From contig JAJPZB010000091.1 of NCBI GenBank assembly GCA_021204635.1, positions 1 through 14,651 of the forward strand: a DNA stretch of 14,651 bases, given 5' to 3'. Within the stretch, counting starts at the first letter, position 1. Every line of letters starts with the position of its first letter. Below are positions 7,297-12,981 of the stretch, in pieces. The position numbers and the translations under genes are program-made. The notes below the pieces were generated by a model. It ran no database searches, was not told where the DNA came from, and saw nothing but the letters and a program-made list of their open reading frames with translations. The stretch is from Opitutia bacterium (GTDB taxonomy: Bacteria; Verrucomicrobiota; Verrucomicrobiia; Opitutales; UBA953).

Positions 7297-8226
7297 AACT
7301 TCTATTGCCTCAACGCCCATTGCCCGCAGTTTTTCACCGCGGTGTTCTTCGTGTTTGGCGCGATTGTCGGGAGTTTTCTGAACGTGTGCATTTTCAGAAT
7401 TCCGCGCGGCGAAAGCATTGTTTATCCGGGCTCGCATTGCGCCTGCGGCAAGCCGATTCCGTTTCGCCACAACATCCCGATATTGTCGTGGTTTTTGCTT
7501 CGCGGGCGCGCCGCGTGTTGCGGCAGGAGATTCGGATTTCGCTACCCCGCAGTGGAATTTTTGAGCGCCGCGCTTTTCGCCGCCGCTTGGGAATTTTTGC
7601 CCTGGCAAGACGCTCTTGCTATGATGGTGTTTTGTGCGTTCGGAATCGTTCTCGCGCTGATCGATTGGGACACGATGATGTTGCCCGACAGCGTCAACGC
7701 ACCATTCGTGCTCGCCGGATTGGTCGTCTCCGCGTTGTTGCCGGAGATTCATTCCGGCGTCGTCGCTGACGAAAATTGCCCGCGCATCTTGTTTTGCCTG
7801 CGCGACGGGCTCATTCCCGCCGTCGTCGGAATGTGCGTTGGAGGAAGCCTCTCATATTGGTTCAGGTATTTCGCGAGCGTGATAATGCGGCGCGAAGCGC
7901 TCGGAGAAGGTGATGTGATTTTGCTCGGCGGAATAGGCGCGTTTTTCGGCTGGCAAGGTGCAATTTTCGCGTTTTTTGCGTCGGCATTTATCGGGCTTTT
8001 TGCGGCGCAGATTTTCAAAATTTTCGGAAAGAAATTCACGCGGCGACAGCGCGAGCAAGAGGCGTCCATGCTCTCGTTGGAAGGCGGGGAAGATGTCGAG
8101 GAATTTGAGAAAAATGCCTCCGAGCCGTTTCCGCTCGGGCCATGGCTTATCGCGGGCGCCCTGATTTATCGCGCCGCCGGCGAGCAAATCTGCGAATTTT
8201 TCTTCGCCGGATTTCGCGCCATCTGA
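7288..8226 (+). CDS. pilD: Type IV prepilin peptidase / leader peptidase (A24)
   Basis: This inner-membrane aspartic protease cleaves (and in many members N-methylates) prepilins and pseudopilins for type IV pili or type II secretion. It has 312 aa from GTG 7288. An in-frame TAG at 7276-7278 excludes an earlier start, and no Shine-Dalgarno is visible. After a first membrane segment (GAIVGSFLNVCIFRIPRGES) comes the cytosolic loop with a zinc-binding cysteine set, Cys51, Cys53, Cys77 and Cys78, in CACG and CCGRR. Catalytic aspartates are in DWDTMMLPD (Asp126 and/or Asp128) and GEGD (Asp209). Further hydrophobic segments and a C-terminal soluble stretch rich in Glu/Arg (about 250-285) follow. 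No pilin or secretion genes are nearby, so the substrates are elsewhere. The R-M insertion lies directly upstream, and expression now depends on the 79 bp in the right repeat copy or on read-through from the nuclease gene. Confidence 0.93.
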   Translation: MLENFYCLNAHCPQFFTAVFFVFGAIVGSFLNVCIFRIPRGESIVYPGSHCACGKPIPFRHNIPILSWFLLRGRAACCGRRFGFRYPAVEFLSAALFAAAWEFLPWQDALAMMVFCAFGIVLALIDWDTMMLPDSVNAPFVLAGLVVSALLPEIHSGVVADENCPRILFCLRDGLIPAVVGMCVGGSLSYWFRYFASVIMRREALGEGDVILLGGIGAFFGWQGAIFAFFASAFIGLFAAQIFKIFGKKFTRRQREQEASMLSLEGGEDVEEFEKNASEPFPLGPWLIAGALIYRAAGEQICEFFFAGFRAI

Positions 8227-8227
8227 C

Positions 8228-8261
8228 GCTCCCCACTCGCGCTCCCCACTCGCGCTACCCA
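8228..8261. repeat. 13-bp tandem repeat, about 2.6 copies
   Basis: The unit GCTCCCCACTCGC occurs at 8228-8240 and 8241-8253, followed by a partial variant (GCTACCCA). It sits between the prepilin peptidase stop and the terminator. No function is evident. Confidence 0.8.
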
Positions 8262-8262
8262 C

Positions 8263-8303
8263 AAAAAAACTCCGCAAACCAATCGCGGAGTTTTTTATTT
8301 TTT
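8263..8303. terminator. Bidirectional rho-independent terminator between pilD and rpmG
   Basis: The stem CTCCGC (8270-8275) / GCGGAG (8285-8290) is extended by an A-tract (8263-8269) pairing with a T-tract (8291-8296), with a 9-nt loop. More T residues follow to 8303. The A-tract becomes the U-tract on the opposite strand, so it can end both the pilD (+) and the rpmG (-) transcripts. Confidence 0.88.
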
Positions 8304-8329
8304 AGAAAATTTGCGGGAATCCGTTGCGC

Positions 8330-8500
8330 TCAGGCTTTGATTTCCCTGTGGAGGGTGCGGCGGCGGAGGCTCGGGTTGTACTTCATTTTTTCCACCTTTT
8401 CCTGCATGGTCTTTTTGTTGCGCGTGGTCATATAGCGCGACGGCCTTTTGCCTTCTTTGCGGGCTTCGGTGCATTCGATGATAACGGTTTCGCGTGGCAT
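8330..8500 (-). CDS. rpmG: Large-subunit ribosomal protein L33
   Basis: A 56-aa basic protein of the 50S subunit, starting MPRETVIIECTEARKEGKRP and containing SRYMTTRNKKTMQEKVEKMK, a good match to the L33 pattern. It has a single cysteine (residue 10) and no CxxC pairs, so it is the zinc-free form. The start at 8500 is preceded on the minus strand by AAGGGA about a dozen bases upstream. It lies downstream of lptB on the same strand, with an 83-bp gap, and ends at the bidirectional terminator. No rpmB or other ribosomal gene adjoins it here. Confidence 0.95.
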   Translation of the reverse strand: MPRETVIIECTEARKEGKRPSRYMTTRNKKTMQEKVEKMKYNPSLRRRTLHREIKA

Positions 8501-8562
8501 TGTCTTTTGTTTCCCTTAAAGGTTTCGATTTGAAAAATTGAGGCGCGATGATGAAATTTTTT

Positions 8563-8585
8563 GCCTGCGGCTGCAAGCGTTTTTT
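8563..8585 (+). terminator. Weak + strand hairpin with T-tract at the lptB 3' end
   Basis: GCCTGC (8563-8568) pairs with GCAAGC (8573-8578), including one G-U pair, around a 4-nt loop. TTTTTT follows at 8580-8585. In the lptB direction the stem is followed by A residues, so it would not terminate lptB. It might stop transcription entering lptB antisense, or be chance. Confidence 0.3.
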
Positions 8586-9351
8586 ACATTTTAAAGCCTT
8601 TGCCCAAGTAAAATTCGCGCGCTTTTTCGTCGTTCAAAATCACTTCGGAGGGACCTTCCACGAGCACCGTTCCTTGGTGGATCAGGTAGGCGCGATCGAC
8701 GATTGAGAGCGTTTCGCGCACGTTGTGGTCGGTTATCAAAACGCCGATTCCCTTGTGTTTCAGCTCGATGACGATTTTTTGCACTTCCGCGACAGAAATC
8801 GGATCGACGCCGCTGAACGGCTCGTCGAGTAGCATGAATCGCGGCTTTGTCGCCAGCGATCTCGCGATTTCCAAGCGCCTGCGCTCGCCGCCGGAAAGCG
8901 TGTATGCCGGCTGTTTCGCGAGCCTCATCAATCCGAGGTCGGTCAGTTGCGCCTCGCAATATGCCTTCCGCTCGCGCGCGGGAATTTTCATCGTCTCGAT
9001 GACGCCCATCACGTTGTCCCACACGGAAAGTTTTCGGAAAATTGACGCGTCTTGCGGCAAATATCCGAGCCCGCAACGCGCCCGTTGCCACATCGGCATC
9101 CCCGTGATGTCGTTTCCGTCAAGCAAAACTTTTCCGCGCGTCGCCGGCACGAGACCCACGACCATGTAAAACGTCGTCGTCTTCCCCGCGCCATTCGGAC
9201 CGAGGAGCCCGACAATTTCGCCGGAGTGCAACTCGAGGCTCACGTTGTGTACGACTTCGCGTTTTCCGTAGATTTTGACGAGCCCCTGCGTGGAAATCAC
9301 GCCGGGCGTTTCCTGCTCGGCGGCGGAGGATTTTGTTGCGCTGTTCGGCAT
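8584..9351 (-). CDS. lptB: LPS export ABC transporter ATP-binding protein LptB
   Basis: This is the ATPase of the LptB2FG complex, which extracts lipopolysaccharide from the inner membrane and pushes it along the Lpt bridge to the outer membrane. From ATG 9351 the protein is 255 aa, slightly longer than the usual roughly 240 because of an N-terminal tail of about 17 residues. It shows Walker A GPNGAGKT (51-58), Q-loop YLPQDASIFRKLSV (97-110), the LptB-type signature LSGGERRRLEIARSLA (152-167), Walker B LLDEPFSGVDPISV (174-187) and the downstream H-loop TDHN. An upstream in-frame TTG at 9468 is rejected because it would add an unconserved basic tail and abut the dnaX start. lptA/lptC are not seen next to it. 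The gene is divergent from dnaX across 117 bp, and rpmG follows it on the same strand. Confidence 0.94.
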   Translation of the reverse strand: MPNSATKSSAAEQETPGVISTQGLVKIYGKREVVHNVSLELHSGEIVGLLGPNGAGKTTTFYMVVGLVPATRGKVLLDGNDITGMPMWQRARCGLGYLPQDASIFRKLSVWDNVMGVIETMKIPARERKAYCEAQLTDLGLMRLAKQPAYTLSGGERRRLEIARSLATKPRFMLLDEPFSGVDPISVAEVQKIVIELKHKGIGVLITDHNVRETLSIVDRAYLIHQGTVLVEGPSEVILNDEKAREFYLGKGFKM

Positions 9352-9468
9352 AATTTTGTGCGTTGGATTATCTCGGTTCGCGCGAATCTTGCAACACCGC
9401 TTATTGCTGCGACTCGCCGCCTTACTGCTTGCCAAAATTTTGCGGAACGGGTTCAATACGCGGCTCAA

Positions 9469-10623
9469 ATGTCAGGCGCTTTTCAAGTTATCGCCCGCCG
9501 TTGGCGGCCACAGCAGTTCGACGAGATCGTGGGTCAGGAGCACATCGTCAGAACCTTGAAAAACGCGATAGAAACGGGGCGAATCGGGCATGCGTATTTG
9601 TTCGTGGGCCCCCGCGGCACGGGGAAAACGAGTACCGCGCGAATTTTCGCCAAGGCGCTCAATTGCACCAACGGTCCCAGCGTGTGTCCCGCGCCGGACG
9701 ACCCGATTTGCAAAGCCATCGTCGATGGCTCGTGCATGGACGTGATCGAGATTGACGCGGCGACAAACCGCTCCGTCGAGGATGCGAAAAAAATCCGCGC
9801 CGAATGCGGCTTCATGCCCGCGCAATGCCGCTTCAAAATCTACATCATAGACGAGGTGCACCAGCTCTCGAAGGACGCATTCAACGCGCTTTTGAAGGTG
9901 ATCGAAGAGCCTCCGGCGCATGTCAAGTTTATTTTCGCGACGACAGAGGCGGACAAGGTGCTCGAGACAATAACCTCACGTTGCCAGCGCTTTGAATTTC
10001 AGCCAATTCCCGAAGATAAAATTGCAAAGCGCCTGCGGCAAATCACGGAGCAGGACGGCATCGATGTCTCGGACGATGCGTTGCTCGCAATCGCGCGGCT
10101 CGCAAACGGCGGCATGCGGGATTCGCAATCGATTCTCGACCAAGTGATTTCGTTTTGCGGGAAAAAAATTTCCGAGAAAGACGTTTCGGACATCTACGGC
10201 CTTGCCTCGAAAGAGCAAATTGAAGGCTTGACAGCGGCGATGGCGGCGGCGGATTACGCGGGCGTCGTGAAGTTCGCGGACGAATTTGTCGCCGACGGGC
10301 GGGATTTGTTGCGCGTTTTGAAAGATGCTCAGGCTCGCGTACGCGAGGCGCTTTTGGAATCCATTCGCGAAAATGGCGTCGGAAAAATGCTCGGGACGCC
10401 AATGCGCACAGAGCAGATTTTGCGCATGCTCGACACTTTGCAGTCCGGCGAGAACAGCGTAAAAATGGGGCTATCGGAGCGGGCAAATTTCGAGGTCTGT
10501 CTTTTAAAAGCGACAGAGCAGAGTAGAACCCGCGCGATTGATTCGCTGATAAAAGATATTGCGGGACTTGCCGCGGGAACGTCCGAAGGCAATTCAAAAA
10601 AAAAAATAACGGCAGCGCCCTGA
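9469..10623 (+). CDS. dnaX: DNA polymerase III subunit gamma/tau, zero-frame (gamma-like) product
   Basis: DnaX is the AAA+ ATPase motor of the clamp loader, placing the beta clamp on primed DNA. The ATG at 9469 begins MSGAFQVIARRWRPQQFDEI, matching the usual DnaX N-terminus. The open frame continues upstream to 9052 but there it runs antisense to lptB. Seen are Walker A GPRGTGKT (47-54), Walker B IIDEVH (Asp128, Glu129), sensor region FIFATTE and the arginine-finger motif TSRCQRFEF. The zinc module is non-standard: cysteines 66, 73, 81 and 89 replace the usual PCxxCxxC spacing. The frame passes through an 11-A run (10596-10606) and stops at 10621-10623 after KKKITAAP, giving 384 aa, close to a gamma form without the polymerase-binding tail. 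No Shine-Dalgarno is seen before the start. The homopolymer length could be a sequencing error, which would make this and the next entry one gene. Confidence 0.9.
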   Translation: MSGAFQVIARRWRPQQFDEIVGQEHIVRTLKNAIETGRIGHAYLFVGPRGTGKTSTARIFAKALNCTNGPSVCPAPDDPICKAIVDGSCMDVIEIDAATNRSVEDAKKIRAECGFMPAQCRFKIYIIDEVHQLSKDAFNALLKVIEEPPAHVKFIFATTEADKVLETITSRCQRFEFQPIPEDKIAKRLRQITEQDGIDVSDDALLAIARLANGGMRDSQSILDQVISFCGKKISEKDVSDIYGLASKEQIEGLTAAMAAADYAGVVKFADEFVADGRDLLRVLKDAQARVREALLESIRENGVGKMLGTPMRTEQILRMLDTLQSGENSVKMGLSERANFEVCLLKATEQSRTRAIDSLIKDIAGLAAGTSEGNSKKKITAAP

Positions 10624-10665
10624 CGCAAAAATTCCACGACGCCAACGTCGAGGCAAAAAGGGCGC
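10585..10665 (+). promoter_or_regulatory. Candidate -1 recoding / transcript slippage element in dnaX
   Basis: It comprises a purine GAAGG at 10585-10589, an 11-A run at 10596-10606, an 8-nt spacer, and a stem GCGCCCT (10615-10621) / AGGGCGC (10659-10665). The loop of that stem contains a second hairpin, CGACG (10637-10641) / CGTCG (10646-10650). This is the order of an E. coli-type dnaX frameshift site (SD-like enhancer, slippery A run, downstream structure). A homopolymer this long can also cause RNA polymerase slippage, as known for Thermus thermophilus dnaX. In the remaining frame TAA follows the run at once (10607-10609). Confidence 0.6.
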
Positions 10666-11105
10666 GGCAAGCCGAGGCAGAACAATTCGCGAAATCCGCG
10701 CCAACGTTCGCGAGCCCGCGCCCGGCGAAAAAACGAGAGTCGGTTGCGGCGGAAAATTCGCCGGAAAATCGCCCGCCGATTTCGGAGGAAAGTTTGCCGC
10801 CCGAGGAGGTGGGCTATGACGCCGAGCCGCAGCCGGAAGAGCGTTTCGACGACGCCGCGCCCGTGGCAAAAATTTCTGCGGAGGAAGTTCTCGCGGCAAT
10901 TCCCGAGGGAATCCGTAACGCAGTGCGCGACATTTTCGGCGCGGAATTTTACGTCTATCGTAGCGACGCAAAGATGTTCTCGCCGCACGACGAGAAGGAA
11001 AACAAAGCCGCCGCCGGAGACAATGGCAACGGTGGCGACGACGACAACTCCGGCGATATTGAGGCTTCGCCCGACACCACCCAAACCGATGCCGATGAAA
11101 ATTGA
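10608..11105 (+). CDS. dnaX: dnaX -1 frame extension (tau-like C-terminal tail)
   Basis: This frame lies -1 relative to the upstream dnaX frame and stays open from the A run to the stop at 11103-11105, about 165 codons. Joined to the upstream part it gives about 545 aa. The tail starts NGSALTQKFHDANVEAKRAR, then has a Pro/Glu-rich flexible part and a compact segment, SAEEVLAAIPEGIRNAVRDI followed by FGAEFYVY, that looks like a small folded C-terminal unit. It ends in an Asp/Asn/Gly-rich acidic stretch. Codon use matches native genes, so this is real coding DNA rather than a chance frame. By analogy with tau, it would bind the replicative polymerase and helicase, though I could not test homology. 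It is either expressed by -1 slippage or is in frame if the A run is really 9 or 12. Confidence 0.75.
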   Translation, partial: NGSALTQKFHDANVEAKRARQAEAEQFAKSAPTFASPRPAKKRESVAAENSPENRPPISEESLPPEEVGYDAEPQPEERFDDAAPVAKISAEEVLAAIPEGIRNAVRDIFGAEFYVYRSDAKMFSPHDEKENKAAAGDNGNGGDDDNSGDIEASPDTTQTDADEN

Positions 11106-11114
11106 CCCGCGTGG

Positions 11115-11184
11115 CAACCGAGTTGGGTTGGTGGTGGCAACCATGGTGATCTTGCCACAACCGAGTTGGGTTGGTGGTGGCAAC
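11115..11184 (+). repeat. Two perfect 27-bp direct repeats, G-rich
   Basis: Copies at 11115-11141 and 11158-11184 both carry CAACCGAGTTGGG followed by TTGGTGGTGGCAAC. Between them GTGGCAA (11134-11140) and TTGCCAC (11152-11158) can pair. Immediately after, GCAACT (11180-11185) / AGTTGC (11191-11196) can form another small hairpin. It lies just after the dnaX -1 frame stop and belongs to the window's GGGTTGGTGG motif family. No T-tract supports a terminator. Confidence 0.85.
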
Positions 11185-11263
11185 TAACTAAGTTGCGACA
11201 ACAATGACGCTCCGCAACAATGACGACAATGCGAACTCACAACAAACCATGGAGAATTTTGGC

Positions 11264-11728
11264 ATGCCGCTACGCATTGGTGTAATTTCTGACACGCATG
11301 GGCTCGTGCGCCCTGAAATCTACGAGGCTTTTCGCAGCGTAGATCACATCCTGCACGCGGGCGACGTTGGTGCGGACGAGATTCTCGCCGAGCTCGCCGA
11401 TATCGCGCTACTTTCCGCAGTTCGCGGGAACATCGACACCACGCCCGAGTGCGCCGCGCTCCCGCTCTCCACCACCGTTAGGCTTGGTGGTGCGGAAATC
11501 TTTCTCCACCACGGACACGTGGACGATCTCGCCACAATGAGCGCCACCACAGACATCGTTGTCGTCGGCCACTCACACCGACCACGAATCGAAATCATCG
11601 ACGGAATTTTGCACGTGAACCCTGGCAGCGCGGGGCCTCGGCGCTTTCACTTCCCCACCACCGTCGCGATAATAACGCTCTGTGGTCGCGCCCGCACCGC
11701 AGAGATAATCGAGTTCTCGCGCGAGTGA
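11264..11728 (+). CDS. YfcE/MJ0936-type metallophosphoesterase
   Basis: A small cytosolic calcineurin-like phosphodiesterase, 154 aa from ATG 11264. The start is supported by GGAGAA at 11251-11256 with a 7-nt spacer; in-frame starts at 11204 and 11249 would only add polar residues. All metal-ligand motifs are present: DTHG (Asp10, His12), HAGD (Asp34), RGN (Asn56), HHGH (His82-85) and GHSHRP (His103, His105), then NPGSAGPRR. Family members hydrolyse phosphodiesters such as bis-pNPP or cyclic nucleotides in vitro, and the physiological substrate is generally unknown. It follows dnaX on the same strand after a 158-bp repeat-bearing gap counted from the -1 frame stop, so it may be transcribed separately. 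Confidence 0.9.
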   Translation: MPLRIGVISDTHGLVRPEIYEAFRSVDHILHAGDVGADEILAELADIALLSAVRGNIDTTPECAALPLSTTVRLGGAEIFLHHGHVDDLATMSATTDIVVVGHSHRPRIEIIDGILHVNPGSAGPRRFHFPTTVAIITLCGRARTAEIIEFSRE

Positions 11729-11857
11729 ACCCCATGGTGGTGGCGCGGCAACGGTTTCCCCATTGTTGCGGCAAATTTTGGGCGTTTTTTCTTTTGCAGG
11801 ATCGCAACAGAGCGAATAAACTTCCGCCATCTCGTTTGTACTTTTATCTACCCCCGA

Positions 11858-12937
11858 ATGAAAAAATTACGTTGCCTCGTGTCTGCGTTTCTCGTCGTTG
11901 TCGCGAATTGTCTCGCGTTGGCGGGCGCGCCGAAGATTTCCGTCGAGAGTTTGCCCGACCTTGTTGTCGCGGGAACGAACCCGCAACAAGGCGTCGCGGG
12001 CGCTTTTTCCGCCTTGGTGGCGGGCAAGATTGTTGTCGCGGGCGGCTGCAACTTTCCTGAGAAAAGTCCGGCGGACGGCGGAAAAAAAGTGTACTACGAC
12101 ACGATTTGGGAACTCGATCTCGGCGTGCCCGAGGCAGGGTGGCGGATTTCCGACCACAAACTCCCCGCGCCCGCCGCATATGGCGTGAGTGCGAGTTATT
12201 GGCTCGGTGGTGAGAATGCCGAAAAAAAACTTGACACGGCATTGTTGCCGCCTCCCGAGCTCTGCCCAGCATTGTCGCTGCCCGTGACGTTGGACAATGC
12301 GGCGGGCTCTGCCACCACTATCGCGGGCGGCAACGCAGATGGTGCCCCCGCCACAAAGGCGTTTTCGCTTGACAAAGAAAGTTCCACCTGGTGCGAACTT
12401 CCGGATTTCGCGGGCAATCCGCGCGCGCAACCGGTTTGTGGCTTTGTCAAGACTCCGCGTGGCAAGGCGTTTGCCTTGGTTGGAGGCTTTGCTTTTTACA
12501 AAGAGAAAAACGCCGCAGTTGTCGATTGCGCGGGCGTGGTTTATTTCCCCGAAGAAAAAAAGTGGGAGCGCATTCCCGCGCTGCCGGCAGAGGTCTCGGG
12601 CGCAGGGCTCGTCGGCGCCGCGGCAATGGAATACGACGGTGGCTTGCTCATCGTCGGTGGCGTCAATGCAAAAATTTTCAAAAATGCGCTCGAAAATCCT
12701 GCGCCGGACTACCTGCGCCACGAAGCGGAATGGTACAAATTCAACGCCGACGTGCTCTTTCTTTCCTTCGACAACAATGGCAAAGCTGTGTGGCAAAAGC
12801 TCGGAAGCGCTCCGGAATTGGCGCGCGCCGGCGCCTCGCTCGTGCCCATTGGCGACGGAGAATTTGTCTATGTCTGTGGCGAATTGAAGCCAGGATTTCG
12901 CTCGACAAAGTGCGTCCGAGTGAAAATCGAGAAATGA
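11858..12937 (+). CDS. Secreted Kelch-type, cyclically permuted mutarotase (NanM-like)
   Basis: The 359-aa protein has a signal peptide (MKKLR, hydrophobic SAFLVVVANCLALA, likely cut near ALA-GA), so it acts in the periplasm. The body is a Kelch beta-propeller with recurring hydrophobic-GG blades: IVVAGGCN near 55, ALVGGF near 205 and LLIVGG near 265. The early motif GGCNFPEKSPADGGKKVYYDTIW is typical of the cyclically permuted relatives of E. coli NanM (YjhT), which interconverts sialic-acid anomers. The blade order differs from NanM itself. The next gene, 44 bp on, is an MFS transporter on the same strand, so the pair probably supplies and imports a sugar acid. No Shine-Dalgarno is visible. 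Sialic acid as substrate is inference: no lyase, kinase or epimerase gene is in the window. Confidence 0.8.
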   Translation: MKKLRCLVSAFLVVVANCLALAGAPKISVESLPDLVVAGTNPQQGVAGAFSALVAGKIVVAGGCNFPEKSPADGGKKVYYDTIWELDLGVPEAGWRISDHKLPAPAAYGVSASYWLGGENAEKKLDTALLPPPELCPALSLPVTLDNAAGSATTIAGGNADGAPATKAFSLDKESSTWCELPDFAGNPRAQPVCGFVKTPRGKAFALVGGFAFYKEKNAAVVDCAGVVYFPEEKKWERIPALPAEVSGAGLVGAAAMEYDGGLLIVGGVNAKIFKNALENPAPDYLRHEAEWYKFNADVLFLSFDNNGKAVWQKLGSAPELARAGASLVPIGDGEFVYVCGELKPGFRSTKCVRVKIEK

Positions 12938-12981
12938 CGCGCGCGCAAAATTTTTCACCACCAACCCCTGATTTTTAATTT

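Noticed and set aside
9429..9457. Possible dnaX promoter (TTGCCA, 17 bp, TTCAAT)
   Set aside because: The -10 match is poor and it would leave only a few bases before the ATG, which is not enough to call.
9052..9468. Upstream extension of the dnaX frame
   Set aside because: It runs antisense to lptB. The conserved DnaX N-terminus begins at 9469.
10621..11105. dnaX as a decayed pseudogene
   Set aside because: The tail keeps native codon use and no stop for about 165 codons, and the break sits exactly at a homopolymer with flanking recoding features. Recoding or a miscounted run fits better than decay.
11748..11796. Possible terminator after the phosphodiesterase (imperfect GCAAC/GTTGC stem, later T-run)
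   Set aside because: The stem is only 5 bp with a large loop, and the T-run is well separated from it.
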